Assembly: GCA_948470905.1 (NCBI GenBank)
Contig: CAOKQK010000004.1
Span: 1 to 64,000, forward strand
Length of the DNA: 64,000 bases
Reading direction: 5' to 3'
Origin: an uncultured Lachnospiraceae bacterium
GTDB lineage: Bacteria; Bacillota; Clostridia; Lachnospirales; Lachnospiraceae
The first letter of the stretch is position 1. The number at the start of each line of letters is the position of its first letter. Positions 52,876-63,220 of this stretch are shown here, piece by piece. The position numbers were made by a program, and so were the translations under genes. Under the pieces are notes generated by a model. It was not told where the DNA came from, made no database searches, and worked only from the letters and a program-made list of their open reading frames with translations.

Positions 52876-54939
52876 TCACAGGGTAAGCCGCCCCTCAATC
52901 CCCTCAAAATCTATAACTTTCACGCTTCCGTCTTTCATTTTTAACGTGATCGGTCCAAAGCTTCCGGTTCCCTCCGGATCCGTGTATACCACCTCCCGGA
53001 TGGGGAACAGTTCTTCCTCTGTAAAATCCTCCGCGCTCTCTTTGGTAATCACCTGGGAGATCAGCACATAGGGCTCAAAACCGCTGTAATGCTGCCTGCG
53101 CTCCATAGAGGCAAAGACCACCACAGACTTCTCCGAATCCGGATTGGTTCCGGCGCTGTGCATCAGTTCCAGCTTCTTCCAGCCGTCATAGACCGTCATT
53201 GCCAGCTGCTTCTCTCTGCCTGCGGCATCCTTTCCCTTTAAAATAATGCATCTTGCCCTGCCGCAGATCTTCTCCGCCACTTCCGTACCGTTGTCCGGAA
53301 ATCCGTAAGCCCCCAGCGTAATAAATACCGGCGCCCTGTGGAGCTTTAACCTGTCCACCCTTAAAATTCCGCACGGGACCGCAAAGTCTGCCAGATTGAT
53401 CCCCTGGGTCCAGTGGCTCTCCCGCTCCGACCCATAGCCAAAGTACTGCCTGCGGTACAGCACACCTTCCCGCTGCCCTGCCCAGAATGTGACATTCGCC
53501 TTTTCAACTGTTCCGTCCGTCCCGTCCCTGAGCACATACTGCTGTGCCTCCACATCAGGCGCCGGTGCAGATTCCCAGGGATATTTTGTGTTGTAACAGA
53601 GCTTGGAATAATTCCACATCCCATGATCGTCCCCGGCGCGCTTGTTTACCTTTCCCGTGCGCAGGATCGTCTCCCCGTTTGCCTGGTGGTTGGAGAAGCA
53701 CAGCGCCGGGCCGTCCAGGGCAGTGACCTTAACCTCCCCTTTCCCCAAATGCTCCCATGTACCGTTATTTTCCTTCGCCGTCCAGAAAGGATGATCTGCG
53801 GGCAGATGCAGGCACAAAAACGCCTTCCCCAGCCAGAAAGGGGACTCCGCGCAGGAATACCCCTGCACCAGCGGCGAAAACTGCCCGTAAAAGCCAAGGG
53901 CAGGAACCCCGTCATCCAGGAACTCCTCCCTGCCCAGAAACTGCATCAGGGAGCCGGAACAGATCCGCCTTGCCCTGCCGGGATCCGCCTTACTGTTCCC
54001 CATCATCATATTTCCGTCAAAGGCGCTGGTGGCCGCATTGCGGTAGATACTGCTGCGCCCCCACATATTGGTCCATCCATCCCTGTCAAAAAAGTCCCCG
54101 TAGGTCTCCATGAGACGGTTGGAATACTCCTCAAACCTTGCTGCTATGTAAGGCTCGTTCTCATAGCCATACCACTGATTCCAGAGAGCCGTATACATAT
54201 TGAAAGCCCAGCAGGAATAATAGTCAAAGGAATGCCCGTCCCTGTACCAGCCGTCCCCCGCGTAGAAATTCAGGATCGCCTGGGCGTGGTCACGCATCAC
54301 CTGCGCCTTTATGGGATAGCCTTCCATATTCAGGAAAGCCATGTCCAGCATGTTAAAGAGCCGCCAGTTTTGAGGCACCGTGCTCTCATGGGCATATCCC
54401 TGCAGAAAAGCGGCTATGGTATCCTTCTCCGCCTTTGTATAAGTATCCCATATCTGCTCCCTGCTGATCCAGAGGCAGATCACCAGCGCACAGGTCTCCA
54501 CCGTCTGCTGGAAAGCGCGGAACTTATCCCCGTACCCTACGATCCTCTGCTGATCATCATAGGTTCCAACAAACAGCTCATCCCCTCTGGTACACACCCG
54601 CAGCACCTGATTCTTGTAATACTCCGCCACAGAATACGGATAACCGCAGACCTTTAAGTCCGGCTGGTTCGCAATCATGGGCGCCGCGATAAAGAAAGTT
54701 CGGGTAAGCCCCTCGAACACTTCCGCCAGCCGCTGGGTCTTCTGCGTCTCCGGCGATGCTTTCAGGTGTGGGTAAGTGATCTCCGTCTCCTTCCTGGGCA
54801 TTACCACCGGCTTGTCAAAATCTTCGATGTTCCGGAAAATGCCCTCCAGCATATATTTTCCCGCCTCCAGCCAGCTCTCCCGCGTAAGCCCCGTGTACGG
54901 GCTCAGCTCATAATCTAATGTCTTCGGCTCAAATTTCAT
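52876..54939 (-). CDS. DUF2264 protein, probable alpha/alpha-toroid glycan enzyme
   Basis: 687 residues, recognised as DUF2264 by SPYTGLTRESWLEAGKYMLEGIF and the central LPQNWRLFN-like, DGWYRDGHSFDYYSCWAFN and YGDFFDRDG segments. The N-terminal 400 residues have the helical pattern of (alpha/alpha)6 toroid lyases and hydrolases. The C-terminal part is beta-rich, as in those enzymes. No signal peptide. It is convergent with GH28 and in a pectin-type gene set, so it may act on unsaturated or substituted pectin oligosaccharides; this is inference. The start has GGAGG eleven bases upstream. Confidence 0.85.
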   Translation of the reverse strand: MKFEPKTLDYELSPYTGLTRESWLEAGKYMLEGIFRNIEDFDKPVVMPRKETEITYPHLKASPETQKTQRLAEVFEGLTRTFFIAAPMIANQPDLKVCGYPYSVAEYYKNQVLRVCTRGDELFVGTYDDQQRIVGYGDKFRAFQQTVETCALVICLWISREQIWDTYTKAEKDTIAAFLQGYAHESTVPQNWRLFNMLDMAFLNMEGYPIKAQVMRDHAQAILNFYAGDGWYRDGHSFDYYSCWAFNMYTALWNQWYGYENEPYIAARFEEYSNRLMETYGDFFDRDGWTNMWGRSSIYRNAATSAFDGNMMMGNSKADPGRARRICSGSLMQFLGREEFLDDGVPALGFYGQFSPLVQGYSCAESPFWLGKAFLCLHLPADHPFWTAKENNGTWEHLGKGEVKVTALDGPALCFSNHQANGETILRTGKVNKRAGDDHGMWNYSKLCYNTKYPWESAPAPDVEAQQYVLRDGTDGTVEKANVTFWAGQREGVLYRRQYFGYGSERESHWTQGINLADFAVPCGILRVDRLKLHRAPVFITLGAYGFPDNGTEVAEKICGRARCIILKGKDAAGREKQLAMTVYDGWKKLELMHSAGTNPDSEKSVVVFASMERRQHYSGFEPYVLISQVITKESAEDFTEEELFPIREVVYTDPEGTGSFGPITLKMKDGSVKVIDFEGIEGRLTL

Positions 54940-55569
54940 CTGTTATAATACCTCCCTCCAGGCTTACACCTCTCTGTGGATTTGCCATCCACACAATTAT
55001 AATTTCTTTGCTTCACAGATATCCGATCATATCCAAAGGTACTTCTGCCTGCAAAAAATGATCCTTCCTGCCCACTGGCTGTTGTGTCCCTCTTTGAAAT
55101 ACCAAACTGCCTGAATCGCTTTCATCCCCAGCATTTCCGCCCAGGGCAGCCAATCTATCCCTCACTGACCATACTTATTTTATCACCAGATCAACTGCAT
55201 GTCATTATTTTATACGCAAATTCTTTTTCCTTCTTCATTATCCGGCACAAGACCGTCACTCCCGCATAGACCTCCATAATGGCCAGCGCCCCTCAAGCGG
55301 AACCCACTGAAAAAGCTCTGCTGTGAACTGTTACCTGCAAATTTCCTTGGTTCACTTTATTGGGAATCATCTCCATTCATCCTTAACGCCATATATTCTA
55401 TCCTGTAGAAAACAGGCTCATGGAATCATGCGCCTATTATAAGCACCTCCTCTAACCCTTTCAGCGTTACGCAATACATATTGCGCTTGAAATAGAACCC
55501 AATTGCCTGTATAATAATATCAGTCTGGCATTCAACTGCCCTGCATCCGCAGAACGCCATGACATCAGA
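54940..55569. other. Non-coding 630-bp stretch
   Basis: I find no credible gene, RNA or repeat here. A TATAAT box on the minus strand near 55000 may serve the DUF2264 gene, but no good -35 is seen. Confidence 0.5.
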
Positions 55570-55692
55570 TCAAATACCCCGCTGCAGGCAGCGGGGGCTT
55601 TGACCCTCGGGACATTCGTCAAGGTCCCAGAGAAGTAAACTTTAAGGAAGTTTACTTCCCTGGACTTATGACTCATTGCCCACGGGAATATA
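55570..55692. repeat. Family A element, full copy upstream of the LRR gene
   Basis: TACCCCGCTGCAGGCAGCGGGG hairpin in two arms (CCCCGCTGC/GCAGCGGGG), CATTCGTCAAGGTCCCAGAG, palindrome GAAGTAAACTTTAAGGAAGTTTACTTC in two arms, GACTCATTGCCCACGGGAAT. Same order as the copy at 22850. Confidence 0.75.
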
Positions 55693-55803
55693 TCCCAGGT
55701 GTCTGTTCGCGCAGGCCGCATATCAAACCAGCGGCAAAATTCACATGTACGGCTCTGCGCATCAAAAAACGCTGCATACCTGCAGCAGAATGAGAGAAAG
55801 AAA

Positions 55804-57861
55804 ATGGCAGAAAAACCACAAAAATGCCCCATGTGCGGCACAAAACTGAAAATGATCAACGGAAGGATGGCCTGTAAGGACTGCGGCTACTATCTAAGGG
55901 ACCCAAACGAGGTCGCAGCTTCCTCCGGCAATGCACAGCCCGGCGGCTACAGCTCCTCCGGCAGCTCTCAGCCCGGCGGCTACAGCTCCTCCGGCAGCTC
56001 TCAGCCCGGCTCTTACAGCTCCTCCGGCAGCTCTCAGCCCGGCGGCTACAGCTACCCCGGCACCAATGTCCAGGCAGGTCCCTACCGGGCTCCTGACAAT
56101 CCCACACAGTCCGGCAAGAAGTCTGGTAAGGCACGCATCACAGCAGCCCTGGTCTCCGTCGCATCGGTTATATGCATCGGACTTTCCTCCAGCTATGTGA
56201 GAAATGGTATCAATGATATCATCAAAACCCTGACTGACAAGAAGGACGAGGACAGCAGACTGGACCTATCCTATCCCAGCAGCGTATACTATCCAAACGT
56301 AAGCTCCACAGCCACCGCTGCTCCGGCTTCTTCCTCATCCTCCGGCTCCGGCACATCCACCCGTGTGCTTCCCGAGTCTGATTTTGCCATTGCCTTTATT
56401 GAATCCATTTACGGAAAAGGCTACAGAGTCATCACCGCGGAAGAATACGGCGCTGTCACTGCCCTCCGGGTGGACGAGAAGAATAATTACATCTATTACC
56501 AGCTAAACCGCGGAGAAACACAATACTTATACAATACCGACGACTACAGCCTGGATGTGTCAGACTTAAAGTGCTTCCCCAACCTGGAACAGCTTTACAT
56601 AGGAGATACGAGCCTCTCTCCCTTTGACAGCCTGAAAGAGCTGGAAAATCTATATGCGATACATACCAAGAATACGGCGGCGGACATTGCAAAATATATT
56701 GCACACCCCGAGAATATACTGGATCTGGGCATATATGACTGGGGCTGGGAAACAGACTTAAACGACCTCTCCAGCTTTCCCAACCTGCTCTACCTGACTG
56801 TGGATTCCGAGCGTCTGGTCGATATCTCCGCCCTGAAATCCTACCCTGACCTGCTTGGGCTTGATCTTGGCAAATGCAAAGACCTCACTGACTACAGCCC
56901 TCTGATGTCCCTGACACAACTGGAGGAACTCAGCATCGCTTCCTCCCAGCTGAAAACCATCGACTTCATCAAGCAGATGCCGAGCCTTGCCTACCTGCAC
57001 ATTGAGGATTCCCAGATCCAGGATCTGAGCGCCCTTACCTCCTGCCCCATGCTGATGAGCCTGCAGCTGGAGGGCAACAACCAGTTGAACGACTATTCTG
57101 CGATCGGAACCTTAAGCAACCTTTCAGCCCTGACGCTTAAAGTCCACCAGCAGACCGAACAGCCCCTGCCCTCTTTCCAGAACCTGAAGGGACTTACCTA
57201 CCTCTCCCTGAATAATATAGACGACCTGTCTCCCCTGCGCGATGCTGTCAATGTGGAGACTCTGGTTCTGAAGCACTGCGGCAGCAGATATCTGGATGTC
57301 CTCACCGCCATGCCGAATCTCTCCTGGCTGAAGATAGACGACTTCTGGGGGCTCACCGAATCTGTTGCGCCGCTGACACAGCTGCCCAGCCTGGAGGAAC
57401 TGGATATCAGCGGTACGAATATTTTCGGGAACATGGAAGAAATATTCTCCATCCCTACCCTGAAATACCTGTATATGGATGACTGTCAGGTAGGCATTGA
57501 CTTTGACGCCGTCGTCCCCAACCCAAATCTGGAAGTGCTTTCCATGTGCGAGGTCCGCATCTTGAAAGACCCTTCCTACAACAACAACGACAGGATCTAC
57601 CTGTCCGAGCACTATGACTTTTTTGACAACTTCCCCAACCTGACGGAACTGTATGTGAGCTCCGCAAACCTTGACAACATTGATTTTGTGGCAAAAATAC
57701 CCGGGCTTCGGTTCCTGGATATCGCCAACAACAACATAACCAGCCTCAACCCCCTGCTCCAGCTGGAAAACTTCCACACTGTCTGGTGCGGCAAGAACAC
57801 CATCCTGGAGAATCTGCCGGGAGACAGCAAGATCAATGTCTACACAACCTCAAGAGACTGA
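55804..57861 (+). CDS. Zinc-ribbon, single-pass membrane protein with leucine-rich repeats
   Basis: 685 residues from ATG 55804 (MAEKPQKCPMCGTKLKMING). An N-terminal zinc ribbon CPMCG...CKDCG at residues 8-27 is cytoplasmic. Next is an 11-residue repeat linker (SSSGSSQPGGY, four copies, about 40-85), one membrane helix (ITAALVSVASVICIGLSS) and an outer Ser/Thr linker. From about residue 240 an irregular leucine-rich repeat domain runs to the end (FPNLEQLYIGDTSL, MPSLAYLHIEDSQIQDLS, IPGLRFLDIANNNITSL). It probably binds a ligand outside the cell. A family A element lies just upstream. Confidence 0.85.
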   Translation: MAEKPQKCPMCGTKLKMINGRMACKDCGYYLRDPNEVAASSGNAQPGGYSSSGSSQPGGYSSSGSSQPGSYSSSGSSQPGGYSYPGTNVQAGPYRAPDNPTQSGKKSGKARITAALVSVASVICIGLSSSYVRNGINDIIKTLTDKKDEDSRLDLSYPSSVYYPNVSSTATAAPASSSSSGSGTSTRVLPESDFAIAFIESIYGKGYRVITAEEYGAVTALRVDEKNNYIYYQLNRGETQYLYNTDDYSLDVSDLKCFPNLEQLYIGDTSLSPFDSLKELENLYAIHTKNTAADIAKYIAHPENILDLGIYDWGWETDLNDLSSFPNLLYLTVDSERLVDISALKSYPDLLGLDLGKCKDLTDYSPLMSLTQLEELSIASSQLKTIDFIKQMPSLAYLHIEDSQIQDLSALTSCPMLMSLQLEGNNQLNDYSAIGTLSNLSALTLKVHQQTEQPLPSFQNLKGLTYLSLNNIDDLSPLRDAVNVETLVLKHCGSRYLDVLTAMPNLSWLKIDDFWGLTESVAPLTQLPSLEELDISGTNIFGNMEEIFSIPTLKYLYMDDCQVGIDFDAVVPNPNLEVLSMCEVRILKDPSYNNNDRIYLSEHYDFFDNFPNLTELYVSSANLDNIDFVAKIPGLRFLDIANNNITSLNPLLQLENFHTVWCGKNTILENLPGDSKINVYTTSRD

Positions 57862-57969
57862 CTTGCCCCGCCGGGCACAGAACAATCGAGTAGGGAAGAT
57901 TTATCACCCCTACTCGCCGCGCGGTCCGTGCGCCACATCAGTGGCATATTTCCTCTGCACAGGCCTGTG

Positions 57970-58018
57970 CATAAAAAAGGCCGCCGCATTTTCCCTTAAG
58001 CGGCAGCCTTTTTTTATG
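57970..58018. terminator. Bidirectional terminator
   Basis: AAAAAAGGCCGCCGC, loop, GCGGCAGCCTTTTTTT between the convergent LRR and chemoreceptor genes. Confidence 0.82.
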
Positions 58019-58056
58019 TATCATTTTATTGTCTGATCATCTCATTTTCTGATTGA

Positions 58057-60084
58057 TCATCTTTCATACTGGAATTTTCCAACCAGCTCTTTCAGCATAT
58101 CCGCCTGTCTGGCCAGTTCTTCCGATGCCGCAGCACTCTCCTCTGAAGTCGCGGAATTGGACTCTACAACATCCGCTATCTGATTGATCCCTTCCGAAAT
58201 CTGTGCCGCCGCCTTCGCCTGGACGTCGGATGCATTAGCAATCTCCTCCATGGAATCATTGACTACCTTCGCATTCTCCACAACAGAAAGCAGGGAACTC
58301 GCCGTGGAGCTTGCGAACTGGATGCCTTCCTCCACCGCCATGATCGCATTCTGGATCAGCTCCTTGGTATTTCTCGCCGCCTCCGAGCTCTGGTCCGCCA
58401 GAGCGCCCACCTGTGTGGCGACGACGCCGAAGCCTCTGCCCTGCTCCCCTGCCCTTGCCGCCTCGATAGAAGCATTCAGGGACAGAAGCGCTGTCTGGTC
58501 TGCAATATCCTCTATGCTGCTGATGATCACGGCAATCTTGTCAGACGCCTTCCTGATCTTATCCATGGCCTCCGTATTGTTCTTCATGTGCTCATTGCTC
58601 TCTATGACCTTGTCGTTCATATCCGCGACGATCGACCTGGTCTTATCCGCATTCTGGGCATTGGCATGAATCTTTTCAGAAATATCCGCAATGGTGGCAG
58701 TCAGCTCCGCCACCGCGCTCGCCTGATCCGTAGCGCCCTCCGCAAGCTGCATGGAGGCGCCTGCCAGATCTTCCGCGCCCTTCTGGACCTGCTTCGCATT
58801 GCTGTCGATATCCTGCATCGCCGCACTCAGCGATGCCACAATTCCTCGGAAAGATCTGCTGATCTCCGAGAAATCTCCCTTATAATCCTCGTCTATCTTA
58901 ATGACGAAATTACCGCTCGAAAGCTCCGCCAGATGCTCGTCAATGTCAGCGATGACTGTTTTCAGGTCGCTGATGGTCTGCGCAAGGCAGTTCATCAATG
59001 TGGCTGTCTCGTCATTCTCCTCCGGCACCGGTGTATCTGTGTGAAGGTCTCCTTTGGCAAGGAGCTCCAGCCTGCTGACCACCCTGGTAATGGGGCTGAC
59101 CACCTTTTTGCCCAGCCTGACGCCGCTCCTGACTCCGTACAGCGTAAACAGAATGACAAAAATAATGGTAAACACCAGGGAGAGATAGAACATTCCCAGG
59201 AACTCATTTCTCACTGCTGCCACACCGATACTCCAGCCGTCAGTGCCTGGGATCTGGGAATATGCAACAACCTTCGTGACCCCTCCGTAAGAATAAGTGC
59301 CTGTACCGTTTTCACCCGCAACCATTCTTTTACAGATCGCACTGTACTTTTTCAGCTTTGGGTTGGTGTCGCCAAGGGCGACGCTGTCCTCCACGCCCAC
59401 AAGGGAGGAATCGATATCCCCTATGGTGATTCCGTTGGAATCAAGCATGAACGCCGTACCGCCCTTCCCCACCTTGATGGAACGCATGATGTCGTTCAGG
59501 GACTCCCCGTTAGGGACATAGACAACGGCTCCCACCGGCTTTGTGCCAGGCATCCCGTTTTCCCACAGAGGCGCCGCCACCGCATAGTTTACTGACTTTG
59601 TGACATCGCTGTAAGAGGGCGTGGAAATAAAGGTATTGCCCTCCATGGCTTCCTTAAAGAAATCCCTGTCGGAAAAATCCGTCCCCGAAAGCACATCAAT
59701 CCCCCGGCTGTCCACCAGGAATCCTCTCTCAAAATTATGCTCCTTGACCTTCTGTTCCAGAATATCCGCCTTTTCCTCCACTGACCGGCCGGAATCCGCA
59801 AGCCGCGCGATGCTTCCCGTCTCGTAGGCAATGGCAACATACTGCTGCAGTGACGCCGCGACATAGTACGCCGCAACATCCGAGGTGTTGTTGATGGTAG
59901 CAGAAACCGCATTGACAGATGAAATGTAACTCAGAATGGAAGTGATCACTCCCAGAACGATGCAACAGATCATGATAGTCCTCGCAAAACTTGAGGAAAT
60001 CTTCTTTTCAATACTGATAAATCCTTTACCTGGTTGCTTTTCTTTTGGTTCTCTTGATAGTTCGCCGCTGTTTCCTTCTTGCAT
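58057..60084 (-). CDS. Methyl-accepting chemotaxis protein with dCache-type sensor
   Basis: 675 residues. A first membrane helix is at about 32-55, then an extracellular double-Cache-like sensor (residues 60-300; [35 protein letters not shown]), a second helix ([20 protein letters not shown]), a HAMP domain ([21 protein letters not shown]) and the signalling hairpin with the tip [32 protein letters not shown] in two stretches. This binds CheA/CheW. No other chemotaxis gene is in the window. The start follows GGGAG. Cache sensors often bind amino acids or organic acids. Confidence 0.93.
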   Translation of the reverse strand: MQEGNSGELSREPKEKQPGKGFISIEKKISSSFARTIMICCIVLGVITSILSYISSVNAVSATINNTSDVAAYYVAASLQQYVAIAYETGSIARLADSGRSVEEKADILEQKVKEHNFERGFLVDSRGIDVLSGTDFSDRDFFKEAMEGNTFISTPSYSDVTKSVNYAVAAPLWENGMPGTKPVGAVVYVPNGESLNDIMRSIKVGKGGTAFMLDSNGITIGDIDSSLVGVEDSVALGDTNPKLKKYSAICKRMVAGENGTGTYSYGGVTKVVAYSQIPGTDGWSIGVAAVRNEFLGMFYLSLVFTIIFVILFTLYGVRSGVRLGKKVVSPITRVVSRLELLAKGDLHTDTPVPEENDETATLMNCLAQTISDLKTVIADIDEHLAELSSGNFVIKIDEDYKGDFSEISRSFRGIVASLSAAMQDIDSNAKQVQKGAEDLAGASMQLAEGATDQASAVAELTATIADISEKIHANAQNADKTRSIVADMNDKVIESNEHMKNNTEAMDKIRKASDKIAVIISSIEDIADQTALLSLNASIEAARAGEQGRGFGVVATQVGALADQSSEAARNTKELIQNAIMAVEEGIQFASSTASSLLSVVENAKVVNDSMEEIANASDVQAKAAAQISEGINQIADVVESNSATSEESAAASEELARQADMLKELVGKFQYER

Positions 60085-60304
60085 ATTGCTCCCTCATTTC
60101 CGGCTGCTCCGCTACTCATCCTTTCCGTCTTATTATGATTATGTAATTTAATTTCCGGGCGTCATCCCGAAGCGCCTGTTTTTTTATAAAAATATTATAT
60201 CACCCTAATCTGCAATATGCCAGCCTTTTGAAAAATATTTCTAATTTGCCCCGTGATGGCAGGCAACAGTCCAGCCAGGACGCTGAACTGTTACAGCGGC
60301 AGGC

Positions 60305-62509
60305 TCACATCATTGTGTCGTCCCGCAGTACCTCAGCCAGATTGATCCTGCGGATATTTCTCCAGCCAAGATAATATGCCAGCGCCACAGTCCCCAGGAC
60401 AGCCAGCATAAAGATCATAACCGGAATGACCGGCGCTTCCGCAAGGAAAGTCCCCACCTCCATATAACTCATCTTCAACATAGAAAGCACGATCAATGCC
60501 GCCAGGGGCAGCGTGATCAAAACAGGACGCCCTGCAATGACAAGCGCCTCAATACAGAACATCTTTTTAATTTCCTGCGGCGTCATTCCCACAGACATAT
60601 ACCTTGCAAACTCCCTCTTTCTCTGGCGGACAAATCCCATTGTATTCGAGAACACGTTTCCGATACCTATCAATGCCAGTAGCACACAAAACCCTCCAAA
60701 TATGGTCATCATTCCCTGTATCTGCCTGTCATTCGTCTCCGCTTCCTGAATACGGTTCTCACTTTCTGTCTGGTAAGCTTCTGCAATTATGCCATCCACC
60801 TCACCCTGCAGGGCATTCAGCTCCTCTAAAGTCACGCCCTCCCTGCCAAGTATACAGATGCAGGTATCCTCTGCGCACCCCCCAATCTGGCCTTTGATAC
60901 CTTCCCACAGGGACACCGGAAGGAAATGCACCAGCTCATAATGATCGACCTTTGCGTATTCTTCTCTCAGGGCAGGCACCTCCTCCGTGTAGGACAGCAC
61001 AGGGATTTCTGCGAAAGCATCTTCATTGCCCGACTGCCTTAATATACTCGTCCTATTTCCTTCCTTTACATAGGGCATATACCTGGGATGCCTGAAATCC
61101 GGGTTCGTCACGTCACGGATCCGGTTCCATATGACTGCCCCGCCAAGCTGCGGTGTAATGCCAATCTGTTCACAATAGGCCAGAAAGCTCCCATCCTCCA
61201 GGATGACAATGGGCGCATTTACGATCCATCCCCCCTCTGTTTTGCTCACATACTTATCAGCGGCATGGGCAAAGCCGCCAAGGGACTTCATGTCCTCACT
61301 CATTTCCTCCTCCGTAATGAGCCTTTTTGCCATCGCCCTCTGGTATAGAATGGCGCTCCTTACCCCAGTGAGGTTCTGCAGTTCCTTCGTCTCCCGAAAC
61401 TGCCCCACATCCGTATCCTTCACTGTCACCATAATGTCCCAGACACTTCTGTATTGTTCAAAGTAGGTTTCTCTTGTACTGATCCCGGAAAGCGTGAAAA
61501 AGGACTGCATGATGGTAAAGGCAAAAAAAGCTAACAAAAGGCTGATCGACGCCATCCGCAGGGCCTTTCTCTGTGCCTTCAGGGCTCCCGCCGCCAATTC
61601 CCCTTCCATTCCAAAGAAAAGCCTGAACAAAGGAGATTTTTTCCTGCGCTTTAACTGTAATTCCCCTGTATTCCTTATCGCTTCCAGGGGTGTCAGCCTG
61701 CTTAATTTTCTTGCAGGCAGCCATGCGGAAATCAAGATCGTCACCACAGTCACCATTACGGCAGCCAGCAAAACCAAAGGATGCCAGCCAAAGACCGCCT
61801 CATGCCTGCCAGCCACGCCGCTTCCCAGCAAAGCGTTTGACAGCTTAATGATCCCCGCGCTGATCAAAATGCCCAGCAGATTACCGGCAAGAACCTGCGG
61901 TGTACACAATACCGCCGCCTCCTGCAAAAGACAGGCGCGTATCTGTCTGGGAGTGGCTCCAATGCTGGAAAAAATGCCAAACTGATGTATTCTCCCATTC
62001 ATGGACACCGCAAAAGAATTATGTATGATGATGATCAGAGAAAAGGACGCCAGCACCATGATCAACAGGAACATCGGAAACAACAGCCTGGGAGCAGTAT
62101 CTCCCTCACCGCGGATCAGGTACATTGCCAAAAGCATATAGTTATATGTGACATTTTCCGCCGGAATACCCAATTGGGCTGCAATCCGGGCAGTATCTTC
62201 AAACACGGCCCCCTTATCTTCAAAATAAAGCTCAGCCGCTGCCCCATTATGTGCAGAACTTATCACTACATCCTTCACATTGTCATAATCCCTGATTTCT
62301 GCAATATCTTCCTCCCCCAGCCCTGAAGTTATCCTGCTGTGCCAGCCGCCCTCCTCCAGCTCTATCCTCTCTACTTCATATTTCCACATATTATAAAACA
62401 ATCCGCATAACAGAGACAGAAGCAGCGCTGAAATAAATGCCGCTATCCTGACAGCCATGCCCGACGCACGGTTATTTTTCAAATAGCCTGACAGATAATC
62501 CTTCCACAT
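60305..62509 (-). CDS. ABC transporter permease (FtsX/MacB-type)
   Basis: 734-residue permease with the FtsX layout repeated twice: a helix near 22-40, a large extracytoplasmic part, three helices near 150-260 (LLFPMFLLIMVLASFSLIIII), a second helix near 320, another outer domain, and three final helices (GGFCVLLALIGIGNVFSNT and PVILTL... regions). It pairs with the ATPase gene six bases upstream. Such pairs act in antimicrobial peptide sensing or export or in mechanotransmission. With the kinase gene upstream this looks like a peptide-stress module. Confidence 0.9.
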   Translation of the reverse strand: MWKDYLSGYLKNNRASGMAVRIAAFISALLLSLLCGLFYNMWKYEVERIELEEGGWHSRITSGLGEEDIAEIRDYDNVKDVVISSAHNGAAAELYFEDKGAVFEDTARIAAQLGIPAENVTYNYMLLAMYLIRGEGDTAPRLLFPMFLLIMVLASFSLIIIIHNSFAVSMNGRIHQFGIFSSIGATPRQIRACLLQEAAVLCTPQVLAGNLLGILISAGIIKLSNALLGSGVAGRHEAVFGWHPLVLLAAVMVTVVTILISAWLPARKLSRLTPLEAIRNTGELQLKRRKKSPLFRLFFGMEGELAAGALKAQRKALRMASISLLLAFFAFTIMQSFFTLSGISTRETYFEQYRSVWDIMVTVKDTDVGQFRETKELQNLTGVRSAILYQRAMAKRLITEEEMSEDMKSLGGFAHAADKYVSKTEGGWIVNAPIVILEDGSFLAYCEQIGITPQLGGAVIWNRIRDVTNPDFRHPRYMPYVKEGNRTSILRQSGNEDAFAEIPVLSYTEEVPALREEYAKVDHYELVHFLPVSLWEGIKGQIGGCAEDTCICILGREGVTLEELNALQGEVDGIIAEAYQTESENRIQEAETNDRQIQGMMTIFGGFCVLLALIGIGNVFSNTMGFVRQRKREFARYMSVGMTPQEIKKMFCIEALVIAGRPVLITLPLAALIVLSMLKMSYMEVGTFLAEAPVIPVMIFMLAVLGTVALAYYLGWRNIRRINLAEVLRDDTMM

Positions 62510-62515
62510 AACCCA

Positions 62516-63196
62516 TTACCTCCGTTTCTCATCGCCTATGATATGCCCGTCTTCTATGGTTATGATGCGGTCTGCCTCCAGCGCCGTTTTCTCATCATGA
62601 GTGATCAGTATGATCGTCTGATTCAGGTTACGGTTGGAAAGCTTTAACATATCAATGATCTCTCTGGAATTTTTCTGGTCCAGATTACCTGTGGGCTCGT
62701 CCGCCAGAAGCAGAGCCGGACGATAGATCAGGGAACGTGCAATGGCAACCCTTTGCTGCTGCCCGCCGGACAGCTGGTTCGGCAGGGCATCCAGCCTGTC
62801 AGCAATGCCAAGGGAGCTTACTATCTTCTCAAAATACTCCTGGTTTGGCTTCTTCTTGTCAAGCGCAAGCGGCATAAGAATATTTTTCCGCGCTGTCAGT
62901 GTGGGTATCAGGTTGTAAAACTGGTACACCAGCCCCACCTTCCTCCTGCGGAAGATCGCCGCCTGGGTCTGATTCATCCGGGAGAGATCCGTTCCCTCAA
63001 TCGTCACCCTGCCGCTTGTGGGCTTGTCCACACTTCCCAAAATATGCAGCAAGGTGGACTTTCCCGAACCGGATGCCCCCACAATTGCCACGAATTCACC
63101 CTTGTCCACAGCCAGGTCGATCTTATCCAACGCGCTTACCTGATGACCGCCCGAACCATATACCTTACAGACTCCCTCACATGTTAAAATATTCAT
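62516..63196 (-). CDS. ABC transporter ATPase (MacB/LolD-type)
   Basis: 226 residues from ATG 63196 (MNILTCEGVCKVYGSGGHQV) with GAGGA upstream; the frame continues upstream through the family B leader and that part should be ignored. Walker A GASGSGKSTLLHIL, Q-loop region LVYQFYNLIPTLTARKNI, signature LSGGQQQRVAIARSL, Walker B ALLLADEPTGNLD and the His switch ILITHDEKTA are all intact. It partners the FtsX-type permease that follows after six bases. Confidence 0.95.
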   Translation of the reverse strand: MNILTCEGVCKVYGSGGHQVSALDKIDLAVDKGEFVAIVGASGSGKSTLLHILGSVDKPTSGRVTIEGTDLSRMNQTQAAIFRRRKVGLVYQFYNLIPTLTARKNILMPLALDKKKPNQEYFEKIVSSLGIADRLDALPNQLSGGQQQRVAIARSLIYRPALLLADEPTGNLDQKNSREIIDMLKLSNRNLNQTIILITHDEKTALEADRIITIEDGHIIGDEKRR

Positions 63197-63220
63197 TGGT
63201 TTTCCTCCTCGTACTACTTC

